Positions 1 through 9,370 of a DNA stretch of 35,127 nt are shown here, piece after piece. The stretch comes from Candidatus Gastranaerophilales bacterium. GTDB taxonomy: Bacteria > Cyanobacteriota > Vampirovibrionia > Gastranaerophilales > Gastranaerophilaceae. The DNA lies in the NCBI GenBank assembly GCA_944324235.1, contig CALUVN010000021.1, positions 1 to 35,127 of the forward strand. The letters are read 5' to 3'. Made by a program: the position numbers and the translations under genes. The notes below the pieces were generated by a model, which was given only the letters and a program-made list of their open reading frames with translations, was not told the DNA's origin and searched no databases. Numbering within the stretch: position 1 is the first letter of the stretch; every line of letters starts with the position of its first letter.

Positions 1-14
1 CGTTAAAATTCTTG

Positions 15-37
15 CATCCTGTCAGGATGTAATCCTG
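15..37. other. overlapping alternative hairpins 3' of tRNA-Pro
   Basis: CATCCTG (15-21) pairs with CAGGATG (23-29), and CAGGAT (23-28) can instead pair with ATCCTG (32-37). The two stems share 23-28, so they are mutually exclusive. They lie downstream of the minus-strand tRNA-Pro after a T-rich stretch (62-68 read on the minus strand). They could be part of a transcript end or of the flanking gene, which is cut off by the window edge. Confidence 0.35.
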
Positions 38-68
38 TCCATGTATCGTAAAATTTTATACAAAAAAA

Positions 69-142
69 TCGGAATGACAGGATTCGAACCTGCGACCCCC
101 GCGACCCGAACACGGTGCGCTACCAAACTGCGCTACATTCCG
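69..142 (-). tRNA. tRNA-Pro (anticodon CGG)
   Basis: Read on the minus strand this folds as a complete cloverleaf: acceptor CGGAATG pairs with CATTCCG, D-stem GCGC/GCGC, anticodon stem CCGTG/CGCGG (one G-U pair) with loop TTCGGGT giving anticodon CGG, T-arm GCAGG-TTCGAAT-CCTGT, and discriminator A at 69. CCA is not encoded. Its 5' half is echoed by the tandem units directly upstream on the same strand. Confidence 0.96.
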
Positions 143-457
143 ATAATTTTATAAATTTTCAAATGTTTCACATTTGAAAAGGTGCGCTACCACCTCTCGT
201 GAAACAATTCACCGGATTGTTTCACTCGGCAGAGTGCTACATTCCGATATTTTTATTAGTTTTCAAATGCTTCACATTTGAAAAGGTGCGCTACCACCTC
301 TCGTGAAACAATTCACCGGATTGTTTCACTCGGCAGAGTGCTACATTCCGATATTTTTATTAGTTTTCAAATGCTTCACATTTGAAAAGGCGTGTTACCA
401 CCTTTTGTAAAACTATTCACCGAATTGTTTCACTCGGCAGAGTGCTACATTCCGATA
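143..457 (-). repeat. three 104-bp tandem units with tRNA 5'-half fragments and hairpins
   Basis: The 14-mer gctacattccgata (the tRNA 5' end plus flank) occurs at 132, 236, 340 and 444, an exact 104-bp period that includes the real tRNA. Each unit also carries a piece resembling the D-arm (ggtgcgctacca), an inverted repeat ttttcaaatg/catttgaaaa, and a second one gtgaaacaat/attgtttcac inserted in the D-arm-like region. The first two units are nearly identical; the third (about 354-457) is more diverged. No unit has an anticodon arm or T-arm, so none is a functional tRNA. Confidence 0.85.
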
Positions 458-563
458 ACAATTTTATTATAGTACACCCAATTTTAATATCAAGTAGCAA
501 AATTTTTTTTGTTGGGTTTATAATATAATAAATCAAGTTACAATTCTGAGGATATGATGAATT

Positions 564-977
564 ATGGCAATAAAACAGGTAACAGGTCCTAATAATAACA
601 GACAATATTATGAAATAACCAGAGTTTATACAGGTAAAAAATCTATAGTTAGTGTAAAGAAAGAAAATGCCAAACTATATGAACAATTACGAAATAAATA
701 CGAAAACGATCATTTTGATGAACACGGTAAACACTCCAGAATTGCCCATAATGTAAAAGCCAACAGCATAATAGGCGGTATCCTCGGACTTATAACCGGC
801 GGGACAGCCAGCGTATTATGGCAGAAAAATTTGGGGCTCAAAATATTTACAACTCTCGCTTTTGCAACTATGGGAACTCTATTAGGCGCTGATATAGCAG
901 ATCACAAAAACATGATTATCAAACGAAAACTGCTTAGAATTTCAAGAAATGAACATTTTAAACAGCCTCAAAACTGA
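564..977 (+). CDS. small hypothetical membrane protein, two TM segments
   Basis: I do not recognise a family. The 137-residue product has a charged N-terminal half (about residues 1-65) followed by two hydrophobic, glycine-rich segments at roughly 68-86 (GGILGLITGG) and 91-110 (TMGTLLGAD), then a basic tail. It looks like a small inner-membrane protein with glycine-zipper-like helices. The start is supported by TGAGGA about 10 bases upstream, and a TATAAT-like -10 box lies at 519-524 without a clear -35. It stands alone: the next gene has its own promoter. Function unknown. Confidence 0.7.
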   Translation: MAIKQVTGPNNNRQYYEITRVYTGKKSIVSVKKENAKLYEQLRNKYENDHFDEHGKHSRIAHNVKANSIIGGILGLITGGTASVLWQKNLGLKIFTTLAFATMGTLLGADIADHKNMIIKRKLLRISRNEHFKQPQN

Positions 978-1042
978 TAAAATCTTGTTATAAATACATA
1001 TTGCAAAATCTCCATCATGCCTATGATTTTTGGACGAAATAT

Positions 1043-1071
1043 TTGAATTTTTTATACCTGAGTGATATAAT
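1043..1071 (+). promoter_or_regulatory. sigma-70 type promoter for the symporter-queF-yraN run
   Basis: TTGAAT (1043-1048), a 17-base spacer and a perfect TATAAT (1066-1071). It would start transcription near 1078, about 30 bases before the symporter start codon. Confidence 0.6.
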
Positions 1072-1107
1072 AAACTAGTCAAAGAGAAGAATGAAGAGGT
1101 TACATAT

Positions 1108-2430
1108 ATGAAATTACATATGCAGATTTTGATTGCACTTGGATTAGGTATTAAAAGAAACTGGCACATCTTTTTTGGTATAATTGCCGGTATTCTGGTT
1201 GGTATATTTCTTCATTCACATCAAAGTGTTTTAGTTTCGAACATCCTCATTTTTGTAGGACAAATATTTATTAGATTAATTCAAATGGTTGTGATTCCGC
1301 TTGTTGTATCTGCAATAGTAATCGGAGTTACAAGCATTGGAGATAACAAACAACTTAGTAAATTCGGCACAAAAATGATTTTATATTACGGGATTATAAC
1401 AGTTGCCGCAGTCGTAATAGGAACTATACTAGCTCTTACAATGCACCCTGGTAACGGCGCTGCCAATTACATTACTGAAAATGCTGCTGCCGAAGTACAG
1501 GCAACTGTTGCCACTGCAATGGATGAACAACAGGGCAACCTTCTCAATATGTTTTTAGGTTTTATCCCGAGCAACCCGCTAAATGCACTTGCTAACGGAA
1601 ATATGGTTGCTATTATTGTATTTGTGTTAATATTTGCTGTTGCTCTTGCTAAAGTCGGCGACGTAAACAGACCGATTGTCTCTTTCTTTGAATCAATTTT
1701 TGCAGCTACAATGAAAATTACAGACTGGATTATGTTCCTCGCAGCTCCCGGTGTTTTTGCACTCACTGCATCTGCTGTTTCAAGCTTCGGTATTGATATT
1801 TTCGCAAGTATCTCCAAATATTTACTGGTGCTTGCAATAGGATTTATGCTTCAGTTATTTGTAGTTTACCCGCTATTCTTGAGATTTTTCTCAAAAGTTT
1901 CAATCTGGATGCTGTATTCAGCTATTGCAGAAGCTATGATGGTTGCTTTCGGAACTGCAAGTTCTTCTGCAACATTACCGCTGACGATTGCTTGCTGTGA
2001 AAAAAGAGGTATCTCACATAAAATTTCAAGCTTCGTACTTCCTTTGGGTGCAACGTTGAATATGGACGGAACTGCACTTTTGCAGGTAGTTGCTGTTATA
2101 TTCTTAACTCAGGCATACGGAGTTGCTCTAACACCGTTCTTGATTATTCAAATTGCACTGCTTGCCATTATTGCATCCAGCACATGTGCAGGAATCCCAG
2201 GTGCAGGATTGATTACTATAGCACTTATCCTTAACGGTATGGGATTAAGCCCTGAACAACTCGTTGCAGGCTTTGCATTCCTCTTCACAATCGAAAGAAT
2301 TACTGATATGATGAGAACTCTCGTAAACGTAACTTCTGATGCGGTTGTTGTTGCGGCTATTGCTGATAACGAAAACGAAATTAACTACGACTTACTGAAT
2401 AACCCTGCAAAGTATGAAGAACTCGCCTAA
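1108..2430 (+). CDS. dicarboxylate/amino acid:cation symporter (DAACS, GltP/GltT-like)
   Basis: A sodium- or proton-coupled uptake carrier of the inner membrane, probably for glutamate or aspartate. The 440-residue, highly hydrophobic product has the hallmarks of the family: the serine-rich re-entrant loop TASSSATLP (about 283-291), NMDGT (318-322), AGIPGAG (361-367), and the TM8 pattern with D400, R403, N407 and D411. By comparison with GltPh, D400 would hold the substrate amino group and R403 the side-chain carboxylate, favouring an acidic amino acid (inference). Start: ATG behind GAAGAGG. The last 17 bases overlap queF, so the two are probably co-transcribed, though no functional link is obvious. 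Confidence 0.9.
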   Translation: MKLHMQILIALGLGIKRNWHIFFGIIAGILVGIFLHSHQSVLVSNILIFVGQIFIRLIQMVVIPLVVSAIVIGVTSIGDNKQLSKFGTKMILYYGIITVAAVVIGTILALTMHPGNGAANYITENAAAEVQATVATAMDEQQGNLLNMFLGFIPSNPLNALANGNMVAIIVFVLIFAVALAKVGDVNRPIVSFFESIFAATMKITDWIMFLAAPGVFALTASAVSSFGIDIFASISKYLLVLAIGFMLQLFVVYPLFLRFFSKVSIWMLYSAIAEAMMVAFGTASSSATLPLTIACCEKRGISHKISSFVLPLGATLNMDGTALLQVVAVIFLTQAYGVALTPFLIIQIALLAIIASSTCAGIPGAGLITIALILNGMGLSPEQLVAGFAFLFTIERITDMMRTLVNVTSDAVVVAAIADNENEINYDLLNNPAKYEELA

Positions 2431-3331
2431 TAAAAACAACAAAACCGACGAAATTGCGTCAAAACTTCTGGGTAAAAAAGTAAGCGGGAGTGATACGTAC
2501 AAACCTGACTTTCTGGTTGCTGTTCCGCGCGAGGAAAACCGCAAACAATACGGTATTCAAAATAGCAAATTGCCTTTTAACGGTTTTGATGTATGGCACT
2601 GCTACGAATTCTCCGTTATGACAAAAAGCGGAGTTCCGGTGACAAGAGTATTAAAACTCAAATACAACTGTGACAACGATTTTCTCGTGGAATCTAAGTC
2701 GTTAAAATTATATTTAAATTCATATAATATGACACGTCTTGGAGAAAATACCGCTGATTGTCTTAAAATCTGCAAGAGCATGATAGAAAAGGATTTGAGC
2801 GATAAACTCAAAACCAAAGTTGAGATTAATTTTTTACCGGACGAAACGCAGAGAGTTGAAATTTTCAAAAATTTCATAAATCTTATGACTCTGGTTGATG
2901 AAAATTCGCTTGTAGTCGAACAATTCAAAGAATCTCCGGAAGTACTAAAAATAAATTACTGCGGAGAAGAAAAAGAATATTATCTGACGTTTGACTCTTT
3001 GCGTTCAAACTGCAGGGTCACGCATCAGCCGGATTTTGGAGACGCGTTTATCTATTACAAATCGCATAAACACATTGATGAGTCATCACTTATTGAATAC
3101 CTGACATCTTTCAGATCTGAATATCATTTCCACGAAGAATGCTGCGAGATGATTTATAAAAGATTATCTGATTTGCTGGATAAAGAAGATGAACTTTTTG
3201 TATGCGCACTATATACAAGACGCGGAGGCATCGACATCTGCCCTGCAAGATGGAGTAAAAATTGCAGAATTAACGATGCAGACACCCTCGCAGATTTAAC
3301 TCAATATGCAAGACACGGGATTAAACAATAA
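2414..3331 (+). CDS. queF: NADPH-dependent 7-cyano-7-deazaguanine reductase QueF
   Basis: Reduces preQ0 to preQ1 in the cytoplasm, a late step before insertion of the queuosine precursor into tRNA. At 305 residues it is the long, two-module type (E. coli QueF is about 280). The QueF motif ESKSLKLYLNSYN sits at 93-105 in the N-terminal half. The C-terminal half has the catalytic Cys200 in SNCRVTHQPDFGD with Asp207, the FHEEC segment (His240, Glu241) and the YTRRGGIDICPARW end motif. The start lies inside the symporter's last codons with no clear SD, suggesting translational coupling, and the stop overlaps the next start by one base. No other queuosine gene is in the window. Confidence 0.93.
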   Translation: MKNSPNKNNKTDEIASKLLGKKVSGSDTYKPDFLVAVPREENRKQYGIQNSKLPFNGFDVWHCYEFSVMTKSGVPVTRVLKLKYNCDNDFLVESKSLKLYLNSYNMTRLGENTADCLKICKSMIEKDLSDKLKTKVEINFLPDETQRVEIFKNFINLMTLVDENSLVVEQFKESPEVLKINYCGEEKEYYLTFDSLRSNCRVTHQPDFGDAFIYYKSHKHIDESSLIEYLTSFRSEYHFHEECCEMIYKRLSDLLDKEDELFVCALYTRRGGIDICPARWSKNCRINDADTLADLTQYARHGIKQ

Positions 3332-3678
3332 TGAATAAACGTGAATTCGGAGCTAAAGGCGAAGATTTGGCATGTGAATATCTCATAAAAAACGGTTATG
3401 AAATAATCGACCGTAACGTCCATTTTTCAAGATTCTGCGAAATAGATATTATTGCAAAACAAAAAGATACTCTTGTATTTGTAGAAGTTAAAACAAGAAA
3501 AAGCAACGACTTTGGAACGCCGCTGGAGGCTATTACAAAAACCAAATATAACAATATCAAAACAGGTGTTTTTTCATATATTAACGAAACGCCAGTAAAG
3601 CATAAAAATTTTCGTATTGACGTAATAGGGATTACGCTGCAGCCTGAATTAAAAATTCAACATCTTAAATCTATTTGA
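3331..3678 (+). CDS. YraN family (UPF0102) nuclease-fold protein
   Basis: 115 residues, the usual size for YraN. Family landmarks are the N-terminal GAKGEDLACEYLIKNGY, then the restriction-endonuclease-like core CEIDIIA (about 36-42) and VFVEVKTR (about 49-56), a PD-(D/E)xK-type arrangement. The biochemical role is unsettled; a DNA or Holliday junction nuclease is often suggested. The start ATG shares one base with the queF stop (TAATG), typical of a coupled operon. The 3' end overlaps the convergent AsmA-like gene by 8 bases. Confidence 0.88.
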   Translation: MNKREFGAKGEDLACEYLIKNGYEIIDRNVHFSRFCEIDIIAKQKDTLVFVEVKTRKSNDFGTPLEAITKTKYNNIKTGVFSYINETPVKHKNFRIDVIGITLQPELKIQHLKSI

Positions 3679-6600
3679 CCCATTTGAAACTTTTTACATA
3701 AGCGTCGCCGTTGATGTTACCTTCGACCTCAACTGCAAAAATTCTTGATTCGCTGCTGTCGACTTTGGTATTCGGAATCTTTTCAAGCTCTTTGCGCACA
3801 TCTTCATCAATTTCAGTCTTATTCATAAACGGAATTGTGTTCAACAATGAATTGAGTGAAGCATTTTTGATTTTACCGAAAACAGTCGACATATTACGCG
3901 CCAGATTACCGTATATTTTCATATTTGCGACAGCAGACATAATGTTATAATTACCTGTCAGGTACATATTCAAATTAGGACTGCCGGAATAAATGTTTAT
4001 GGTGTCTATTATGCCGTTATGAATAGCGATATCGCCGTTAATATTATCAAATTCACCTGTTTTCAACGGTGTAATCAAATCAATTATACCGTTAATTGAA
4101 AGTCCTCTTATCCCGCCTGTAATCAAATTACCTGCTTTTAACAGATATTCAAGAGAACCGAGTTTTGGCATTTTACCGTCTTTTATATCAAAGCTGCCCT
4201 GACCGCTGAGGGACTGAGTACAAACTTCCTGCGATTTACCGTCACAGGAAAGATTGATATTACCCGTAACATTTCCGTAGACCTGACCTTTCAAATCAAA
4301 CAGAGCTTCAGACATAATCAAAGCATCCGCATCTTTCAAATTCAATGACATATTAAGAAGATTAGATGCCAGATTGTATTTAAGATTACCGTTGACATTA
4401 CCGTTTGCAAGTTTGAAATTAAAATTATCCACGGAAAGATTCATATTATCATCCAGAACAAGAGCGGCTTCAAAATCTTCTGCGTTTATATTTTTCACTT
4501 TAATAGTATCAGCGATTATGCGGGCATCTTCTATTCTGAATTGAGACATATCAACTGGCACCTGAGAATTTGTCCCGCCTGCATTTTTTACAACTTGATT
4601 ATTACGCTGGTAGTCAAGTTCCAAATCTCTAATCATTCGCAAAATATGATTAATATTCAAATCTGCCAGTTCTAATTTAACATTTTTTAATACATAAGGC
4701 GGTGTCAGATTATTCTTCATTCTTGCAAAAAACTCAATATCACTCGTAAGAACAACACCTTTAGAACGGAAAAGTATATCACTTGAGGTAAAATCTATAT
4801 GAATATCATTTACCGTAGAATCATAAAACGGCACATCAATACTTGTAACATCTAAAAAGCCTCTAACCTTAGGCGCTGTAATATTACCGTTTAGAGTCAG
4901 GTCAGAAGAAAACAGTCCCTGTTTCATAAACGGTTTTCTGAACAAAATATTGAAAATCTTCGCATCAGTAGGGTTTTCGGTTTTAATTTTCATATTCTCA
5001 AAAACGATTGTATTTTCATCAATCATTCGAACCGCACCAGACGCTTTCAGCATTTCCATCTCAAAAGATTTGTTATTCTGAGACTGAATCATATTGCTGT
5101 ATCTAAAATCATTTATTTTGAACCTTAACGGTGTAAGTATACTGTCCAGATAAATTTTAACAATTCTATCAGCACCGCCTATTGTTGCGCCCATATAATA
5201 AAGACTTGAATTTTCCGCAACATTAATATCAATTTTTGACCTGATATTGTCTGTATAACCGTTAAGTTTTGCGGACAAAAGCATATCCCCTTTTAATTTT
5301 AACGGGTACAGTGTTCGGTTATTAAAGAATTGGTCAAAAAATTCCTGAGCAGGTTTTGCGTTTACATACAAATCGAGGTAAGGCTTTTTAATAATATTAC
5401 TAACTCTGCCGTCGAGCAGAACAGGCATTTCGCCGACGTACGAATTCAGCTTGTTAAGATATAATGTGTCATTATTCATTGAAATATTGCCGCTGTTAAG
5501 CTTTATGCGCATACGGGCAGGCTGGTATATAAAACTTATGTTTTGCGGGTTTGTATAAAGTTTCACAGAATTATTTTTGGCAAAAGCGTTGATATCTATA
5601 GTTCCCTCAAGATTTGTGATATTTGCCAGTTCTTTTCTGACGTTTTCAGGAATAAACTCCTCATCTTTTAACTTTGACACAGTTTCAAGATTGAAACCTT
5701 TCATTCTGAAATTGCCTGAAATTTTTCTTGAATTATCAAAAGCATTTTCAATATTGAACTGCATATTGTACGGGACAGAGCTAAAAGTACCTTTTATCGG
5801 AAAAAGCTTAACTGTACCGTTTTTTACGGAATAAGTGCCGTCTGAAACCTTCACTAAACTGTCTGTAGCGTGATTTGAATAAATCTTCCCGTCTGCAGTT
5901 ATTTTATTAAGGTCAATCTTATCAACAGGGCCGCTGTAAGATGACGTAAAGGAGGTATAAGCCGTTAAAAAATCATCTTTTAACGGCAGTGCTGCCGTTT
6001 CTTGCAACATTACGAATGCGTCGGCTGTACGGAATTTATCGGACTTAATTTTCAAATCAGCCCTGTTATCTTTCAGTTTACCGTCAATATTAATCTTTGA
6101 TTTGCCGATGAAAGACGACAAATTCATATCTGCAGAGGTATTTTCAAAATTCAATATACCGGTAGTTCCCGCTAACGGAGCATCCAGCCCTTCCGGAACA
6201 ACATCCACAGAATGCATATTTATTGAACCTTTTGAAAAAACATTTTTATTAAATTCCATATAATCAATGTCAGGGACTTCGCCTGTTATATTTAATTTAA
6301 AATCAACAGGCCCTGCGGCAGATTTAATAGGCGCAAGCATAGGCTGGATATCAGCAAGCATAGGGGAAGTTCTTACAATTTTAATCATATCCCCCATATC
6401 CTGTCCTGATGTCAGAACATTAAAATCCAAAACACCGTACAGATTGCATTTGCCTGTAATTTTTACGGGCTTGCCACGCAATGTACCTGCCGAATTTTCA
6501 AAATATGTGTCAATATCATTGAATTTAAGAGACCCTGCACCGTTTTCAAGAATCATATTATGAATATCAAGAAAAGACACTTTTGCATTTCGGAAATTAA

Positions 6601-8140
6601 ATTGCCCGAAAGCGTGCGGCTTTTTCTTTGAACCTGTAACATGCAAATCAATATTACCTATCCCGTTAATATCCATAACTGGGACAGGCCCGATTAAGAA
6701 TTTCAAAATTCTGTGGAGAGGATTAAGAACAATTTGCGCGGTCTTTAAATCAACGTTTTGTGTGGATTTAATCTCCAAATCCGCAGTAACTTCACCATAG
6801 AGTGTGGCATCCCCTTTTACAGTAACATACTCTGTAGGAGTCGTCGGGACAAAAACATCCATAGTCATTTTATCTTTGTGGAAATCCAACTTTACATCTG
6901 CACCTTTTGGTGTCGTTTTAATTCTGTGTTCAAGATAGCCGTCTGTAACATGAATATATCCTTCAACATCAGGGGTAACAGCATTTCCGTTAAGAGTAAG
7001 CGAACCTTTGATATCACCATAAAACGGATGCTTTTTGAGCGTATACAAATCAACTTCCGGAATCAGATGTTTTTCGCCGGGCATAAGCGGGATAAAAGCC
7101 TCTGTACGCGAATTGGCAATATTAATCTTCATATCCGATAAATTCGGAATTTTTGCATTTATATTTTTGATATCACCGTTCACTGAAACATTGAGGTCTT
7201 TCGACTTAATCTGCATATCGTTAATACGCAAACCGTTCTTTATTGTGCTTGCATCCGAAGTTATATGAAGAGGGTTTGGAGAATAAATTGAAGCATATTT
7301 ATCTGCCCTGATGACTGCCAAATTATCAGCAGTTATACTGGAAATTATATTTTTATGACCTTCTTCAGTTTCTGTCGTTGCAGCTTTTATATTTATAATA
7401 CCTGAGGTTTGTTTGATATCGTTTTTAGTAAAAAAGCCTGCGTAGCCTGAAAATTCATCAAGATTAAGATTCTCTATATCCGCATTTACCGTAAATTGAT
7501 TTTCATCGATTTTATTCAGCGGCAGCTTTGAGACAATATTAAAATTGATTGTTGAAACAGTATTGCCTGAAATTAAAGAGGATTTTGCAGACACATCTAT
7601 AAGTTTTTTTGAAAACTCGTTCAGATTTATATTATTTCCTTTATATACAAAGGATTTATTACGGGGTACGTCGTTAAATGTAATATTGCAATTTTTAATA
7701 TTAACACCGCTTATTTTAAAATTTGTATTCGACTTTTCCAATTCCGGCAGCACATAGTTTCCAAGACGGAGCTTTGAATCTTTATCCAGCGATAAATCAG
7801 CCGAAATTAAATCCGAACTTAATTTATCAATGACTACACGGTTAAAAATCAAAGGCAAAAGTTTGAAGTGCACAGCAGGTTTTTCAATATTCAGCGGGAT
7901 TGTACCGTCATTATCTTTAAGAGACACTCTATCGGCTTTTAAATATACGGAAGGGATTAGCCCCATTTTCAAAACAGGGTTTTTGACGGAAATATCATAG
8001 CCAAGTTCCTGTTTTAGCTTATTTTCAATATCAGGCATCCTACGGGGAAGATTTACAGCTGCAGGAATTCCCAGATAATATCCGCCGTATAAAAATGACA
8101 GAACAATTGCTGATATTAAAATGTTCTTTTTTATTCCCAT
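3671..8140 (-). CDS. AsmA/TamB-like giant envelope protein
   Basis: About 1489 residues. It begins with an uncleaved N-terminal anchor (hydrophobic stretch about 4-24), followed by a very long series of short beta-strand segments and a C-terminal region of the AsmA type (LEYLLKAGNLITGG and following, with LYLTGNYNIMSA-like strands). Proteins of this superfamily (AsmA, TamB, YhdP) are anchored in the inner membrane, span the periplasm and are thought to move lipids or assist outer-membrane assembly, so it indicates a diderm cell. A TTG at 8149 would add three residues, but the ATG at 8140 is preferred; a TATAAT about 14 bases upstream of this ATG implies a very short leader. It overlaps yraN tail to tail by 8 bases. 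Confidence 0.82.
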   Translation of the reverse strand: MGIKKNILISAIVLSFLYGGYYLGIPAAVNLPRRMPDIENKLKQELGYDISVKNPVLKMGLIPSVYLKADRVSLKDNDGTIPLNIEKPAVHFKLLPLIFNRVVIDKLSSDLISADLSLDKDSKLRLGNYVLPELEKSNTNFKISGVNIKNCNITFNDVPRNKSFVYKGNNINLNEFSKKLIDVSAKSSLISGNTVSTINFNIVSKLPLNKIDENQFTVNADIENLNLDEFSGYAGFFTKNDIKQTSGIINIKAATTETEEGHKNIISSITADNLAVIRADKYASIYSPNPLHITSDASTIKNGLRINDMQIKSKDLNVSVNGDIKNINAKIPNLSDMKINIANSRTEAFIPLMPGEKHLIPEVDLYTLKKHPFYGDIKGSLTLNGNAVTPDVEGYIHVTDGYLEHRIKTTPKGADVKLDFHKDKMTMDVFVPTTPTEYVTVKGDATLYGEVTADLEIKSTQNVDLKTAQIVLNPLHRILKFLIGPVPVMDINGIGNIDLHVTGSKKKPHAFGQFNFRNAKVSFLDIHNMILENGAGSLKFNDIDTYFENSAGTLRGKPVKITGKCNLYGVLDFNVLTSGQDMGDMIKIVRTSPMLADIQPMLAPIKSAAGPVDFKLNITGEVPDIDYMEFNKNVFSKGSINMHSVDVVPEGLDAPLAGTTGILNFENTSADMNLSSFIGKSKINIDGKLKDNRADLKIKSDKFRTADAFVMLQETAALPLKDDFLTAYTSFTSSYSGPVDKIDLNKITADGKIYSNHATDSLVKVSDGTYSVKNGTVKLFPIKGTFSSVPYNMQFNIENAFDNSRKISGNFRMKGFNLETVSKLKDEEFIPENVRKELANITNLEGTIDINAFAKNNSVKLYTNPQNISFIYQPARMRIKLNSGNISMNNDTLYLNKLNSYVGEMPVLLDGRVSNIIKKPYLDLYVNAKPAQEFFDQFFNNRTLYPLKLKGDMLLSAKLNGYTDNIRSKIDINVAENSSLYYMGATIGGADRIVKIYLDSILTPLRFKINDFRYSNMIQSQNNKSFEMEMLKASGAVRMIDENTIVFENMKIKTENPTDAKIFNILFRKPFMKQGLFSSDLTLNGNITAPKVRGFLDVTSIDVPFYDSTVNDIHIDFTSSDILFRSKGVVLTSDIEFFARMKNNLTPPYVLKNVKLELADLNINHILRMIRDLELDYQRNNQVVKNAGGTNSQVPVDMSQFRIEDARIIADTIKVKNINAEDFEAALVLDDNMNLSVDNFNFKLANGNVNGNLKYNLASNLLNMSLNLKDADALIMSEALFDLKGQVYGNVTGNINLSCDGKSQEVCTQSLSGQGSFDIKDGKMPKLGSLEYLLKAGNLITGGIRGLSINGIIDLITPLKTGEFDNINGDIAIHNGIIDTINIYSGSPNLNMYLTGNYNIMSAVANMKIYGNLARNMSTVFGKIKNASLNSLLNTIPFMNKTEIDEDVRKELEKIPNTKVDSSESRIFAVEVEGNINGDAYVKSFKWVK

Positions 8141-8250
8141 AATTCTCAATAATTATAACACATTTTAAAAAGTTGGAAAAGCTGACTGCCAAGTATTACA
8201 TTTGGTTAATAATGAATAAGCTGATACTATAAACACGCAACTTTATAACT

Positions 8251-8602
8251 CAGGAGAGGGCAAACGTAACGTTTGCATCATTATACATAATTGAATTCCG
8301 GAAAGAAAAATAATTTGAGGATGATAGCGGGAGCAGAGAGGCAGCGTGTTCCGATAATGATTTTTCTTTCACTATTTACTCATTTGTTTACCCCCTCACC
8401 CGCCCTTCGGGCACCCTCTCCAAATCGGGAGAGGGAAAACTAAACGGTTGCATTATTAGAACAGAACTACAGAAAGAAAAATTATTTGAGGACAATAGCG
8501 AGAGCAGAGCGGTAGCGTGTTCCGATAATGATTTTTCTTTGAGGTATTTAATAGCTCCACACAGCACTAACCTCACCCTAGCCCTCTCCTATAAAGGAGA
8601 GG
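8251..8602. repeat. nested palindromic repeats filling a gene-free region
   Basis: This stretch, within the 495-base gap between the AsmA-like and rubrerythrin genes, holds no convincing gene. A 70-bp element occurs twice, at 8301-8370 and 8472-8541 (period 171). Each copy starts AAAGAAAAAT and ends ATTTTTCTTT, an imperfect terminal inverted repeat of about 13 bases, around a GC-richer core. Between and around them are gggagaggg-type elements (8252-8260, 8427-8435) and the palindromes cctcacccgcccttcgggc (8395-8413) and ccctctcctataaaggagag (8582-8601), the latter resembling a repeat widespread in bacterial intergenic DNA. The element looks like a REP/MITE cluster. Confidence 0.75.
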
Positions 8603-8635
8603 GTATAATAATTAAATTACTAAAAGAAATTGTGA

Positions 8636-9217
8636 CTAATAATTTTCGCAAAGTACCTGAAAATAAGCCTGAGGATGCTCACAATTCGGACATTTACACG
8701 GTGCCTCCTTACATTTAATTACATATCCGCACTCTCGGCACATCCAGTTAGTTTCAACATCTTTTTTGAAAACCGTACCGTTTTTAACATTTTCCAGTAA
8801 TTTTCTGTATCGCGCCTCATGGTGTTTTTCCGCTTCTCTTACATGCCTGAAAACCTCTGCAATATCATCAAACCCTTCCTCTCTTGCCACTTTTTCCCCA
8901 TTTGCATATAAAATCTCCCACTCCTCATGTTCTCCGGCAGCCGCATTTGCAAGATTTTCCTCAGTTGTACCATATTCAAACGGATAAGACTCGTTTACGT
9001 GGCCTTTCAGCTCTCCTAACTGTTCATAGAAACGCCAAGCATGTTCTTTTTCGTTTTCTGATGTTTCTTCAAAAATAGCCGCAATTTGTTCATAGCCTTC
9101 TTCTTTAGCAACTTTAGAGAAAAAATGGTATCTGTTGCGCGCCTGTGATTCACCTGCAAATGCGTTTATAAGATTCTGTTCTGTCTTTGTCCCTCTTAAT
9201 TTATCTTTTGATGACAT
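8636..9217 (-). CDS. rbr: rubrerythrin
   Basis: Cytoplasmic peroxide-scavenging enzyme of anaerobes that reduces H2O2 to water with electrons from rubredoxin or NADH oxidoreductases. The 193 residues divide into an N-terminal ferritin-like diiron domain (FAGESQARNRY, EETSENEKEHAWRF, the second helix pair with EEWEILY and REAEKHHEARY) and a C-terminal rubredoxin-like domain with Cys160/Cys163 (CRECGY) and Cys176/Cys179 (CPNC). Length and domain order are normal. A strong SD (AGGAGG) lies six bases before the ATG. It appears monocistronic; no PerR box was recognised. Its presence fits an anaerobic gut lifestyle. Confidence 0.95.
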   Translation of the reverse strand: MSSKDKLRGTKTEQNLINAFAGESQARNRYHFFSKVAKEEGYEQIAAIFEETSENEKEHAWRFYEQLGELKGHVNESYPFEYGTTEENLANAAAGEHEEWEILYANGEKVAREEGFDDIAEVFRHVREAEKHHEARYRKLLENVKNGTVFKKDVETNWMCRECGYVIKCKEAPCKCPNCEHPQAYFQVLCENY

Positions 9218-9370
9218 AATTCCTCCTTTTTTTAGAGTTTAATAAGTATCTTCCCTCATGACAATTAGCCCGCAAGGTTACTCCAAATATCAAAAGACAA
9301 CCCGTTATGGGGATTATAATTCTCTCAAAAAAAATAATAATATATTTGTAAAACAATTAGGAATAGATTT

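Noticed and set aside
143-457. Tandem 104-bp units considered as a CRISPR array
   Set aside because: The repeats are adjacent without unique spacers, contain tRNA pieces and there are no cas genes.
8388-8576. 62-aa ORF in the repeat block
   Set aside because: Consists of palindromic repeat sequence in both halves; no start signal.
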